Source: Streptomyces bottropensis ATCC 25435 (GTDB lineage Bacteria > Actinomycetota > Actinomycetes > Streptomycetales > Streptomycetaceae). From it: a stretch of DNA of 64,000 nucleotides. The stretch is from contig NZ_KB911581.1 in assembly GCF_000383595.1 (NCBI RefSeq), positions 8,081,519 to 8,145,518 of the forward strand, written 5' to 3'. Below the pieces are notes generated by a model, which was not told the DNA's origin, searched no databases, and was given only the letters and a program-made list of their open reading frames with translations. Numbering within the stretch: position 1 is the stretch's first letter; each line of letters starts with the position of its first letter. A program made the position numbers and the translations under genes. Positions 27,179 through 35,955 of this stretch are shown piece after piece.

Positions 27179-28141
27179 CTACTCGGCGTGCGCCCGCGCG
27201 AACTGCCACGCGTCCGCGACGATCTCCGCGAGGTCCGCGCGGGACGGGTTCCAGCCGAGGCGTTCGCGGGCCGTGGCGGCGGAGGCGACCAGGGTCGCCG
27301 GGTCGCCGGCGCGGCGCGGGGCGACGACCTCGGGGATCGGGTGGCCGGTGACCCGGCGGACGGTCTCGATCACTTCGCGCACCGAGAAGCCGTTGCCGTT
27401 GCCGAGGTTGCAGATGAGGTGCTCGCCGGGGCGCGCGGCGTCCAGCGCCAGCAGGTGGGCGTCGGCGAGGTCGGCGACGTGGATGTAGTCGCGGACGCAG
27501 GTGCCGTCGGCGGTCGGGTAGTCGTCGCCGAAGACGGAGATCGCGTCCCGGCGGCCCTGTGCGACCTGGAGCACCAGCGGGATGAGGTGCGACTCGGGGT
27601 CGTGGCGCTCGCCGCAGGTGCCGTAGGCGCCGGCGACGTTGAAGTAGCGCAGCGAGACGGCGCCCAGGCCGTGGGCCGCGGCCTCGCCGGTGATCATGTG
27701 GTCGACGGCGAGCTTGGAGGCGCCGTAGGGGTTGGTCGGCTTCGTGGGCGCGGACTCGACGATCGGGGTGGTCTCCGGCTCGCCGTAGGTGGCGGCCGTG
27801 GAGGAGAAGACCAGCTTGCGCACGCCCGTCTCGCGCATGGCGGCGAGCAGGGCCATGGTGCCGCCGACGTTGTTGTCCCAGTACTTCTCCGGCTTCACGA
27901 CGGACTCGCCGACCTGGGAGAACGCGGCGAAGTGCAGGACGGCGTCGAAGGAGTCGTCGAGCCACTTGGCGGCGTCGCGGATGTCGCCCTCGACGAAGGA
28001 CGCGCCGGCGGGCACGCCCTCGCGGAAGCCCGTGGAGAGGTTGTCGAGGACGACGACCTCGTGGCCCGCCTCCAGCAGATGCTGGGCGACCACGCTGCCG
28101 ACATAGCCCGCGCCACCGGTGACCAGGTACTTGCCGCTCAT
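27179..28141 (-). CDS. galE: UDP-glucose 4-epimerase
   Basis: A 320-aa short-chain dehydrogenase-type epimerase from the ATG at 28141-28139. The NAD motif is YLVTGGAGYVGSVVAQHL, and the catalytic tyrosine lies in NPYGASKLAVDHM. SLRYFNVAGAYG and ICNLGNGNGFSVREVI are further family motifs. It interconverts UDP-galactose and UDP-glucose and supplies UDP-galactose for surface glycans. Its start overlaps the galT stop (ATGA), so translation is coupled. Confidence 0.96.
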   Translation of the reverse strand: MSGKYLVTGGAGYVGSVVAQHLLEAGHEVVVLDNLSTGFREGVPAGASFVEGDIRDAAKWLDDSFDAVLHFAAFSQVGESVVKPEKYWDNNVGGTMALLAAMRETGVRKLVFSSTAATYGEPETTPIVESAPTKPTNPYGASKLAVDHMITGEAAAHGLGAVSLRYFNVAGAYGTCGERHDPESHLIPLVLQVAQGRRDAISVFGDDYPTADGTCVRDYIHVADLADAHLLALDAARPGEHLICNLGNGNGFSVREVIETVRRVTGHPIPEVVAPRRAGDPATLVASAATARERLGWNPSRADLAEIVADAWQFARAHAE

Positions 28142-29199
28142 GAACTCGCTACCTCTCGCAGTCGCTCGGCCGCGCGCTCCGGCGGCACGTCGTTGATGAA
28201 CACGTTCATGCCGGATTCGGAACCCGCGAGGAACTTCAGCTTGCCGGAGGTGCGTCGGATGGTGAAAAGCTCGAGGTGGAGCGCGAAGTCCTCGCGCTGG
28301 ACACCCTCGAAGTCCTCCAGCGTGCCGAACGGGGCCTGGTGCCAGGCCGCGATGTACGGCGTCGGAGGCTCACCCTCGCCGAAGATCCGGTCGAAGCGCC
28401 TCAAGAGTTCCAGATAGACCTGGGGGAATTCTGTGCGGGCGTCCTCGTCGAGCGCGAGCAGGTCGGGCACGCGGCGCTTGGGGTAGAGGTGGACCTCGTA
28501 GGGCCAGTGCGCCGCGAAGGGCACGAAGGCGGCCCAGTGCTCGGTCTCCAGGACCACCCGCTCGCCGGCAAGTTCGCCGCGCAGGACGGTGTCGAAGAGG
28601 TTCTCGCCGCCGGTGGCGTCCTTGTGGGCCGCGAGCGAGCGCAGCATCAGCGCGGTGCGGGGGGTGGTGAAGGGATACCCGTAGATCTGTCCGTGCGGGT
28701 GCCCCAGCGTCACGCCTATCTCGGCGCCCCGGTTCTCGAAGCAGAACACCTGCTCGACCGAGGGCAGGTGCGACAGCTCCGCCGTGCGGTCGGTCCACGC
28801 GTCCAGGACGAGGCGGGCCTGCTCGTCGGTCAGGTCGGCGAACGAGGCGTTGTGGTCCGAGGTGAAGCAGACGACCTCGCAGCGGCCGGAGTCACCGGCG
28901 AGCGACGGGAAGCGGTTCTCGAAGACCACGGCGTCGTACGACGAGTCCGGGATCTCGCTGAGCCGGTCGCCCTGGGAGGGGCAGAGCGGACATTCGTTCG
29001 CCGGGGGGTGGTAGATGCGGCCCTGCCGGTGCGAGGCGATCGCGACGGAGTCGCCGAGCAGCGGGTCCCGGCGTACCTCCGAAGTGGTGACGGTGCGTTC
29101 CAGGGGTCGCTTGTCCACCGCGTCGCGCACCGTGTCGTCGCGCAGGTCGTAGTAGATCAGCTCACGACCGTCGGCCAGCCGGGTCGAGGTCTTCTTCAC
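28138..29199 (-). CDS. galT: Galactose-1-phosphate uridylyltransferase
   Basis: A 353-aa protein. I use the GTG at 29199-29197 (VKKTSTRLADGREL), which has GGGGAG upstream; the frame continues 27 codons further into the T-rich promoter region and is unlikely to be translated there. The HIT-type active site is GHPHGQIYGYP with the nucleophile between the two histidines of HPH. The zinc-site ECPLCPSQ segment is also present. It transfers UMP from UDP-glucose to galactose-1-phosphate. First gene of the galTEK operon. Confidence 0.95.
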   Translation of the reverse strand: MKKTSTRLADGRELIYYDLRDDTVRDAVDKRPLERTVTTSEVRRDPLLGDSVAIASHRQGRIYHPPANECPLCPSQGDRLSEIPDSSYDAVVFENRFPSLAGDSGRCEVVCFTSDHNASFADLTDEQARLVLDAWTDRTAELSHLPSVEQVFCFENRGAEIGVTLGHPHGQIYGYPFTTPRTALMLRSLAAHKDATGGENLFDTVLRGELAGERVVLETEHWAAFVPFAAHWPYEVHLYPKRRVPDLLALDEDARTEFPQVYLELLRRFDRIFGEGEPPTPYIAAWHQAPFGTLEDFEGVQREDFALHLELFTIRRTSGKLKFLAGSESGMNVFINDVPPERAAERLREVASS

Positions 29200-29310
29200 G
29201 CCGGACTCCCCATCCCACCCATCAAACAGAACCAAACACATCAAAGCACAAGTTCCGACGCTCGTCACCATCACAAACAAACAAAGATCACCAGATGTGA
29301 ACTATTGGCT
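29200..29310 (-). promoter_or_regulatory. gal operon promoter/operator region
   Basis: Read on the minus strand, the 110 bp before galT are strikingly T/G-rich: six TTTG words, including CTTTGTTTGTTTGTGATGG, GCTTTGATGTGTTTGG and CTGTTTGATGGG. Such repeats contrast sharply with neighbouring DNA. Streptomyces galP1, the galactose-inducible, glucose-repressed promoter, lies at this position and is reported to use short direct-repeat operators. I could not fix an exact -10/-35. Confidence 0.6.
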
Positions 29311-29359
29311 TCGCCGCCGACCGACCGTCGGCCCTGGCGCGACGCAGTCGGCCTCCACG

Positions 29360-29408
29360 CGACGCAGTCGGCCCCCGCCGGGGAGACCGGCGGGGGCCGA
29401 CTGCGTCG
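29360..29408. terminator. Strong hairpin terminator after the protease gene
   Basis: A perfect 21-bp stem (GACGCAGTCGGCCCCCGCCGG with its complement, one more pair outside) around a 5-nt GGAGA loop. It begins 10 bp after the stop of the minus-strand subtilase. The stem's first half, GACGCAGTCGGCC, is also repeated once more at 29341-29353. Confidence 0.85.
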
Positions 29409-29417
29409 TCCGTCGTC

Positions 29418-32400
29418 CTACTTGGTGGTGCGGTAGGCGCGGTGGATGGTCTGGGTCAGGGTGTTGCCGTCGGCGTCGGTGAGGGTGACACGAAGGGAGA
29501 CGGGGCCGGGCTTGGCGGGGCTGCGCAGCTTGAGCAGCTTGCCGTTCACGGCGGTGGTCTTCTTCCAGGTCCTTCCGTCGTCGTAGGAGACGGTGAAGGC
29601 CAGCTTGCGCAGCGTGCCGACCTTGGTGGCCGCGCCCTGGAGGCCGAAGGGCACGGTGAGGGTCGTACCGGCCTTGGTGGTACTGGCCGTCGACAGCTTG
29701 GGCGTGTAGCGGACGACGGTCAGCGGGAGCCGCTCGGCGGTGTCACCGGGGACGTGGGCCGAGGTGAAGGTCCAGGTGGCGGTCGTCCGCGTGCTGACCG
29801 CGTACCGCGCCGGAGCGCGGGAGACGTCAACAGCGAGCTTGTACGTGCGCTTGCCCGCGGGAACCGTGTACGCGTCGCCGTTCAGCGCGTCGTTCACGGC
29901 GAAGATCTTCTTGCCGTCGGCGTGCAGGGAGCTCCTGGCCTTGGTGTGGGCGGAAGTGCCCAGGTTGCCGACGCCGTCGGAGAACAGCGGGACGTACGCC
30001 GTGAAGGTGTCGCCGACGCGTACCGCTTCGGGCCGGTCGAGGACGGCCGCGAGGGGACCCGAGGGGAGGGTCGGGCCGAAGACGCCGGTGTTGAAGCGCT
30101 GGATGTGGTCCTTGCCCGCCGCGTACGCCCTGGGGACGGCGGCCTGCGTGCTCTCCCACGTCGGCTCGCCCTCGGCGTCGGGGGCGCCGTACTGGCTGGC
30201 CTGGTAGAACCACTTGATTCCGTTGGGCAGCACGTAGTCGGTGCCGGTCAGCGGCAGACGGCCCGCGGTCGAGTGCTGGTTGTAGAAGCCGCCGTACATC
30301 AGCGGTGCGGCGGCGATGGTCGTGGTCTTGCCCTTGACGGGCGTACCGACGACGACCTTGACCTTGGTGAGCTGGGCGCGCTTGACGTTCTTGGTGAAGC
30401 CGGACAGATCACCCGTGCGGTTCCAGGCCAGCCGGTAGTTGACGGCCTTGTGGGTCCAGATGCCGTGGTACATCGCGGACACCTCGGCGGCCGGCGCCGG
30501 GGCACCGAGCTGTCCGACGCGGATGCTGCCGAAAGAGGGGACGTCGTACACAGAGGTGTACGGCTTGTCGTTGACGTCGACGTGGAAGAAGAACATCGCG
30601 CCATTGGGCTTGGCCGCGCCGTCCGGCACGGTGATCTTGACGGGCTTCGTCTTCCGGGCGTCCATGACCAGGGTCGTGTCCTTGGTCAGCGCGAACTTCG
30701 GGTGCAGCAGCACGGACCCTCCGGTGCCGAGGGTGCGGAGCACGCCTTCCAGGGCGTAACGCCCCTTCGGCAGACGGATGGTGACCTGGCCGTCCTTCTC
30801 GTCGGAGGCCTCCGTCCAGATGTCGTTGTCCAGGCCGTAGATACTCGTCGAGGCGTCGCCGAGGGCCTTGCCCTTGAGGTCGAGGTGCTTGATGGTCAGG
30901 TCGTACGACTCGACCTCGCGGACCACGCCCAGGGAGGTGCGCGCGGTCGTCGTGCCGTCGGCGGTGGTGGCGGTCAGCGAGCCTCCGAAGCTGCCTTCGG
31001 CCGTTCCCACGCGGGTGTCGGTGGTCACGGTGGCGGTCGCCTCACCGCCCGCCGGGACGGTGAGCCGCTGCGGCGAGACGGTGAACAGGCCCTCGGCGGC
31101 GGGCTTTGCGTCGTTGCCGTAGGCCTCGGTGGCCAGGTCGAGGGTGACCGGCTCGGTGCCCGCGTTGCGGTAGGTGACGTCCTTGGTCACCGGCTGGTCG
31201 TCGGTGTGGGGGTACGCCTGCGTCCCGAAGCCCAGCGCGGTCGGACTGCTGGTGAGCCGCTGGCCGATCGCCCTGGCGACATCCACCCGGCCGGTGCCCT
31301 GGATGTACGCGGAGGTGGCGGCGGTCGGCTTCGCCGAGGCGGTGAGGGCGGCCTTGATCTGCCGGCCCGTCCAGTCCGGGTGCCGCTGCGCCAGGATCGC
31401 CGCGGCGCCCGCCACATGCGGGGTCGCCATCGACGTACCGCTCATGGAGACGTAGCCGTCGGCGGCGGGGTCGCCCATGAAGCCCTCGGCGGCCTTGGCG
31501 GCGACGATGTCCACGCCCGGCGCGGTGACGTCGGGCTTGAGGAAGCCGTCGGCCGTGGGGCCCCGGCTGGAGAACTCGGCGATGGCGTCCCGGCGGTCGA
31601 CCGCGCCGACGGTGAGCGCGGAGGCCGCGCTGCCGGGGGTGCCGATGGTGCCCTCCCCCGGGCCCTCGTTGCCGGCGGCTATGACGAACAGGGCGCCGGA
31701 ACTGGCCGACAGGTCGTTGACGGCCTGCTCGACGGGGTCGATGCCGGGGCTGTCGGTACCGCCCAGGCTCATGTTGACGACCTTGGCACCCTGGGCGACG
31801 GCCCACTGCATACCGGCGATGACGCCGGAGTCGTCGCCCTCGCCGGAGTCGTCGAGCACCTTGCCGACCAGGAGCCGGGCGCCGGGCGCGACGCCCGCGT
31901 ACTTCGCGCCCGTGGGGGACGCGGCCCCGGAGCCCGCGATCGTCGAGGCGACGTGCGTGCCGTGGCCCGCACGGTCGACGGTGTCCGCGGCGGCGGAGAA
32001 GTTCTTCACCGCGTCGATACGGTCCTTGAGGTCCGGGTGCGTGGCGTCGATGCCGGTGTCGAGGACGGCGACCTCGACGCCCTTGCCGTCGTATCCCGCC
32101 GTGTGCGCCGCGGGCGCGCCGATCTGCGGCACGCTCCTGTCCAGGGTCGCCTTCACCTTTCCGTCCAGCCAGATCTTCCTGACCTTCGCGGAGCCGGTGC
32201 CGCTGGTGAGGGTCTCCCACAGGTCCGCGCCCTCGGACTTGCGGGCGCGTACGGCGTCGCCGTTGATGCTCGGCAGGTCCCGCCGGACGGTCGCGCCCGA
32301 GCCGCGGAACGTGCTCGCCGAGACGGACGCGCCCTTGTCGTAGGTGACGATCAGCGGCAGGTCGGAGCGGCGGGCGTCGTCGTAGCGCGAACTCACCAGT

Positions 32401-32744
32401 CGCGTCACGTCGAACAGCCGCCGGTCGGCGGTCCCGTTCGCGATCAGCTGTTCGGCATCGCGCGGCAGGACATACGCGTGGCCCGCGGCCTGCTGGACGC
32501 GGAAGGCCATCCCCTCGCGGCCCTCGGCGGCCGTCACGCCGGTCACCTTGCCCTCGGCGTCGAGGCTCACCCGGTCGCCGGTGACGAGGGTGACGGTCCT
32601 GGCGGGGGCGCCGGTGCCGGTGGAGGGCGCGGCGTTGGCGCTGTCGGGCGTGCTCGCCAGCAGCCCGGCGCCGAGCGCCGCCGCCAGTGCGGCCGCCAGC
32701 GGGACGGTGGTGACCGCTCGTTTCCTGCGCTTGTGCGACTTCAA
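29418..32744 (-). CDS. Secreted subtilisin-like serine protease (S8)
   Basis: A 1108-aa protein. The TTG at 32744-32742 fits best: GAAAGG lies 6 bp upstream and it yields a normal Sec signal peptide (KSHKRRKRAVTTVPLAAALA, ending near ASTPDSANAAP). An in-frame ATG exists at 32798. After a ~200-aa propeptide-like region, the catalytic residues are D229 (VAVLDTGIDATHPDL), H264 (GHGTHVAST), N359 (AAGNEGP) and S438 (MSGTSMATPHVAG). The last ~600 residues are beta-rich domains (FN3/Ig-like), including a segment on its own transport-like scaffold. It is an extracellular endopeptidase; substrate unknown. A strong terminator follows. Confidence 0.92.
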   Translation of the reverse strand: MKSHKRRKRAVTTVPLAAALAAALGAGLLASTPDSANAAPSTGTGAPARTVTLVTGDRVSLDAEGKVTGVTAAEGREGMAFRVQQAAGHAYVLPRDAEQLIANGTADRRLFDVTRLVSSRYDDARRSDLPLIVTYDKGASVSASTFRGSGATVRRDLPSINGDAVRARKSEGADLWETLTSGTGSAKVRKIWLDGKVKATLDRSVPQIGAPAAHTAGYDGKGVEVAVLDTGIDATHPDLKDRIDAVKNFSAAADTVDRAGHGTHVASTIAGSGAASPTGAKYAGVAPGARLLVGKVLDDSGEGDDSGVIAGMQWAVAQGAKVVNMSLGGTDSPGIDPVEQAVNDLSASSGALFVIAAGNEGPGEGTIGTPGSAASALTVGAVDRRDAIAEFSSRGPTADGFLKPDVTAPGVDIVAAKAAEGFMGDPAADGYVSMSGTSMATPHVAGAAAILAQRHPDWTGRQIKAALTASAKPTAATSAYIQGTGRVDVARAIGQRLTSSPTALGFGTQAYPHTDDQPVTKDVTYRNAGTEPVTLDLATEAYGNDAKPAAEGLFTVSPQRLTVPAGGEATATVTTDTRVGTAEGSFGGSLTATTADGTTTARTSLGVVREVESYDLTIKHLDLKGKALGDASTSIYGLDNDIWTEASDEKDGQVTIRLPKGRYALEGVLRTLGTGGSVLLHPKFALTKDTTLVMDARKTKPVKITVPDGAAKPNGAMFFFHVDVNDKPYTSVYDVPSFGSIRVGQLGAPAPAAEVSAMYHGIWTHKAVNYRLAWNRTGDLSGFTKNVKRAQLTKVKVVVGTPVKGKTTTIAAAPLMYGGFYNQHSTAGRLPLTGTDYVLPNGIKWFYQASQYGAPDAEGEPTWESTQAAVPRAYAAGKDHIQRFNTGVFGPTLPSGPLAAVLDRPEAVRVGDTFTAYVPLFSDGVGNLGTSAHTKARSSLHADGKKIFAVNDALNGDAYTVPAGKRTYKLAVDVSRAPARYAVSTRTTATWTFTSAHVPGDTAERLPLTVVRYTPKLSTASTTKAGTTLTVPFGLQGAATKVGTLRKLAFTVSYDDGRTWKKTTAVNGKLLKLRSPAKPGPVSLRVTLTDADGNTLTQTIHRAYRTTK

Positions 32745-32889
32745 CGGAAGCCTTTCGACATGGTTCGTGGCGATGTGCTCGCCGAATCTGGGCAGCATCG
32801 GGGCGCGGCGGAGCGACGCTGGGCCGCTCGGCCGCGTACGGAGAGGGAACTGCGAGGGGGATCGGTCGGACGAGGCGCTCGGACAGATG

Positions 32890-33909
32890 TCAGACGAGGC
32901 GCTTGCGACCCCAGAGGATGACGAACGCCGCGATGGCGGCGGTCAGGGCCAGCAGGATCGAGGCGCCGAACCACTGCATGGCGGACATCTGGGAGATCGG
33001 GATGTAGTCGACCGACCAGCCGACGACCTGTGCCTTGTCCAGGCAGGCGTCGCGGGCCTTCTCCGTCCCCTCGGCGCAGCTGCCCCAGCCGATGAGGTCG
33101 CCGGAGGCGGTGAGGTAGGACTCGTCCAGGACGTGGGCGCTGTCGGGCCGGTTCGGCTGGGAGTTGTCACCCACGCCGTTGTGGCTGGTGACCGTGATGA
33201 CGTTCCCGAGGGACATCCGGAAGTACGACCAGGCCACCTGCAGCGCGACGGCGAAGCCCAGGGTGACGACCATGGACAGTAGGGTCCGGCGCACCAGCAT
33301 GCCGATCGCCACGCCACCGACGACGGTGAGCAGGGTGAGCGCCACGGGCACGGGTCCGCTGTTGTCGAATCCTGCGGGGTCGGCCCAGGTCAGGACGTAT
33401 GACGACGACCTGACCGGCGACCACCACCAGGTGAACGCGGCGGAGAGCGCCGTGGTGCACACCACGACCACGAGCGCGGTCACACCGAGCTTGGTGGCGA
33501 GCCAGCGGACGCGGCTGACGGACTGCGCGTTGACCAGCTTGGCGGTGCCGTTCTCCAGGTCGCCGGCGAGGAGGGGCCCACCGAGGAGGACACCGACCAC
33601 GACGGGCAGGAGCCCGAGCAGTCGGGCGGCCATGTTGAGCGGCCCCTGGTCGAACCTGTCCTCCCAGCCGGACTTGAGGTGGGGATAGCCGTATCCGTCG
33701 AGGTACGTGATCATCTGGTGGCGCTGGTACACGAGCACCGCGACGGTGATCGCGGTGGCGGCCAGCAGCGTCCAGTAGGCGGCGCGGTGCTGACGCCAGA
33801 CGAGCCAGTTCATGCCGCTGAGCCGGAGGCCACGGCCACGGCCGGTCTCGCTGCGGGCGGAGTCGGAGAAGGTACCGCCGGTACCGCCGGTGCTGGTCAT
33901 CGTGCTCAT
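32890..33909 (-). CDS. ABC transporter permease
   Basis: A 339-aa membrane protein from the ATG at 33909-33907, which overlaps the ATPase stop by 2 bases. After a Gly/Thr/Ser-rich N-terminus, the conserved opening is LRLSGMNWLVWRQHRAAYWTLL, and about six hydrophobic segments follow, with an outside loop of ~90 residues holding two cysteines (CAEGTEKARDACLDKA). GDLENGTAKLVNAQSVSR is typical of ABC-2-type permeases that act with YtrA-regulated ATPases. It should pair with the ATPase encoded just upstream. Substrate unknown; such systems are often implicated in antibiotic or envelope-stress response. Confidence 0.88.
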   Translation of the reverse strand: MSTMTSTGGTGGTFSDSARSETGRGRGLRLSGMNWLVWRQHRAAYWTLLAATAITVAVLVYQRHQMITYLDGYGYPHLKSGWEDRFDQGPLNMAARLLGLLPVVVGVLLGGPLLAGDLENGTAKLVNAQSVSRVRWLATKLGVTALVVVVCTTALSAAFTWWWSPVRSSSYVLTWADPAGFDNSGPVPVALTLLTVVGGVAIGMLVRRTLLSMVVTLGFAVALQVAWSYFRMSLGNVITVTSHNGVGDNSQPNRPDSAHVLDESYLTASGDLIGWGSCAEGTEKARDACLDKAQVVGWSVDYIPISQMSAMQWFGASILLALTAAIAAFVILWGRKRLV

Positions 33910-34853
33910 GCCGCCACCGCCTGCGGGGCGACGTAGGAACTGGGGCTGATCAGGGGCGGGGCTTCGGGCGTGCGGAGATAGGCGAGCAGGAGCTCCTCCA
34001 GGTTCGGGGTGCTCGCCTCCCACGGGCCGCCGGTGACCGGCCCGTCGGGGCGTACCAGCGAGGTGAACTGCCGTCCGCTGGTCCGGGTCTCGACCACGGT
34101 GTGGTACGCCAGCTCCGGGGGCGTCCGCCCGTCGGAGTGGACGCCCGTCAGCACGGCGTGCGAGGTGCGGAGTTCGTCGACCTCACCGGCCAGGCGCAGC
34201 CCTCCGCCCGCGATGACCAGCAGGTAGTCGCAGGTGTTCTCCAGCTCGGCGAGCATGTGGGTGGACATCAGCACGGTGGTGCCGCGCTCGGCGGCCTCGG
34301 CCAGCAGGGTGCCCATCAGCTCGTGGCGGACCAGCGGGTCGAGGTCCGACATCGGCTCGTCGAGGAGCAGCAGGTCGGGACGCTTGCCGAAGGAGACGGC
34401 GAAGGCCACCCGGGTGCGCTGGCCGCCCGAGAGTGTGCCGATCTTCGCGTCGAAGGGCACGTTGCCCGCGCGGACGATGTCCTCGGCGGCCCGCTGGTCC
34501 CAGCCGGGGTTCAGCTCTCGCCCCATCCGCAGGGTCTCGGCGACGGTGAAGCGCCGGAACAGGGGCTTCTCCTGGGCGAGGAACGCGGTACGCCGAGTTG
34601 CCTCTGCGGACTCGGGGGCCGCGCCGAACACGCGCAGGGTGCCGGTGGTCGGCTCCAGCAGGTTGGCGGCGATGGCCATCAGCGTGGTCTTGCCGGCCCC
34701 GTTGGGACCGACCAGACCGCAGATCCGCCCGGCCGGCAGCCGGAAGGAACAGTCCCGCAGCGCCCAGCCCCGGCGGTACTTCCGGCCCACCCCGCGGGCT
34801 TCTATCGCGGACGTGTCCGCCGGCCCCCCGTAGCCCGTCTCATAGCTCGTCAT
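33906..34853 (-). CDS. ABC transporter ATP-binding protein
   Basis: A 315-aa protein from the ATG at 34853-34851. Walker A is GLVGPNGAGKTTLM, the signature is GTLSGGQRTRVAFA, Walker B is LLLLDEPMSDLDP and the switch histidine is in STHMLAE. After ~residue 215 there is a ~100-aa C-terminal extension. It energises the permease encoded directly downstream. It overlaps gntR upstream by an ATGA junction and the permease downstream, so three proteins are made from one coupled message. Confidence 0.93.
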   Translation of the reverse strand: MTSYETGYGGPADTSAIEARGVGRKYRRGWALRDCSFRLPAGRICGLVGPNGAGKTTLMAIAANLLEPTTGTLRVFGAAPESAEATRRTAFLAQEKPLFRRFTVAETLRMGRELNPGWDQRAAEDIVRAGNVPFDAKIGTLSGGQRTRVAFAVSFGKRPDLLLLDEPMSDLDPLVRHELMGTLLAEAAERGTTVLMSTHMLAELENTCDYLLVIAGGGLRLAGEVDELRTSHAVLTGVHSDGRTPPELAYHTVVETRTSGRQFTSLVRPDGPVTGGPWEASTPNLEELLLAYLRTPEAPPLISPSSYVAPQAVAA

Positions 34854-35377
34854 GCGTGTCCCCTTGTCCCCGTCGTTCCTGTGGTTCCTGTGGCTTTTGT
34901 GGTTATTGCAGCTTTTGTGGATTTCGTGGTTCCTGCCGGTCCTGCCGGTCCCGCCGGTCCCGCGTGCTCGGCGTCTGGCCCGGTCCCGGCGTACCGCTCC
35001 TCCATCACCGACGTGACCAGAGCGGTCACGTCGTCCTGTTCGAGACCCGCCTCGCGGGCCCGGTCCATCCAGCTCTCCAGCTCGCCGCGCAACGGTGAAT
35101 CCACCGCCGCCTGCGGACGAGCCAGCGACTGACGCACGAAGGTCCCCAGTCCCGGCCGCGCTTCGACCAGCCCCTCCCGCTCCAGCTCGCGGTACGCCTT
35201 GAGCGTGGTGTTGGGGTTGACCGCGGAGGTCTGCGCAACCGCCTTGGCCGTGGGCAACTGGTCGCCGGGCCCGAGTACGCCGAGCCGTAGCGCCTGCTTG
35301 GTCTGCTGAACGATCTGCTGGTAGGCGGCGACCCCGCTCCGCCTGTCGATGCGGAACTCCAACCCCTTCACCACCAT
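34850..35377 (-). CDS. GntR-family (YtrA-type) regulator
   Basis: A 175-aa protein from the ATG at 35377-35375. Residues ~5-80 are a GntR winged helix (IDRRSGVAAYQQIVQQTKQALRLG, DQLPTAKAVAQTSAVNPNTTLKAYRELEREGL). The short C-terminal part without a large ligand domain is typical of the YtrA subfamily, which represses adjacent ABC operons. The tail is odd: GPAGPAGPAGTTKSTK followed by threonine-glycine repeats, as if grown by slippage. The start codon lies inside a 26-bp perfect palindrome and has no ribosome site, suggesting leaderless translation and tight autoregulation. Confidence 0.9.
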   Translation of the reverse strand: MVVKGLEFRIDRRSGVAAYQQIVQQTKQALRLGVLGPGDQLPTAKAVAQTSAVNPNTTLKAYRELEREGLVEARPGLGTFVRQSLARPQAAVDSPLRGELESWMDRAREAGLEQDDVTALVTSVMEERYAGTGPDAEHAGPAGPAGPAGTTKSTKAAITTKATGTTGTTGTRGHA

Positions 35378-35400
35378 TTCACTAGTCGACTAGTGAAATG
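35375..35400. promoter_or_regulatory. 26-bp palindromic operator at the gntR start
   Basis: CATTTCACTAGTC and its exact complement meet at 35387/35388, giving a 26-bp perfect palindrome. It includes the gntR start codon at one end. YtrA-type GntR proteins bind such sites next to their own genes, so this is the expected operator of the gntR-ABC operon. Binding here would block both initiation of transcription and, if leaderless, the first codon. Confidence 0.8.
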
Positions 35401-35539
35401 ATGATGGAGCACCGATCGCGGACCTGTCAAAGCCCACAGGTCGGGGCGCCGGGCGAGGAGGTGAGGAAGCGCGTTGTCCGCGCGGGAGGCACCGTCAGAA
35501 GGGCCCGGCGGGCGTTCGGGGGCCGCTCCCATGACCCCG

Positions 35540-35850
35540 AAGGCGCCGAGGGAGGCAAGGACTACGGCAAGGAGGGCAAGTCCACGAACCACACGTCGAA
35601 CCTCACCATCAAGGTGGAGCGGGCAAGCTCCCCCGATGTCTCCGAGGCCGTGGTGGAACTCACGCGAAACCCGGGATCAAACCTGTCCGACGTCGTCGAC
35701 GACCTGCCGAAAGGCCGCTATGTCTTCTACTTGAAGTCCTGGTACAAGGGGGACGACGGACCGCTCTACCGATGCGCGTCCGCGGCCAAATGCCTGGTGG
35801 GTGTCACCGACGGGTCTCTGACGACACCTCGCGAACCGGAATCCGCCGAA
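35540..35850 (+). pseudogene. Fragment of an unrecognised coding sequence
   Basis: In one plus-strand frame this stretch has strong Streptomyces codon bias (nearly every third base G or C) and a protein-like translation: NLTIKVERASSPDVSEAVVELT, VVDDLPKGRYVFYLKSWYKGDD, then YRCASAAKCLVG. Codon bias fades on either side and the frame runs on into the remnant gene on the other strand. An upstream ATG exists at 35398, but that part looks poorly coding. It is probably a gene fragment, possibly of a secreted protein given its two cysteines. Family not recognised. Confidence 0.3.
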
Positions 35851-35955
35851 GACCTCACTCAGCCCGAGGCACGGGCGGCGCCGACCCTATGCGTCTCTCA
35901 CTGCCGTTGGTGCGCCCACGACCGGACGCACCAGTGCGCGAAGACGCCAGCCGGG

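Noticed and set aside
29442..32921. 1,159-codon open frame antisense to the protease
   Set aside because: It mirrors the subtilase codon by codon, has no domain, and the protease strand carries the catalytic triad and signal peptide.
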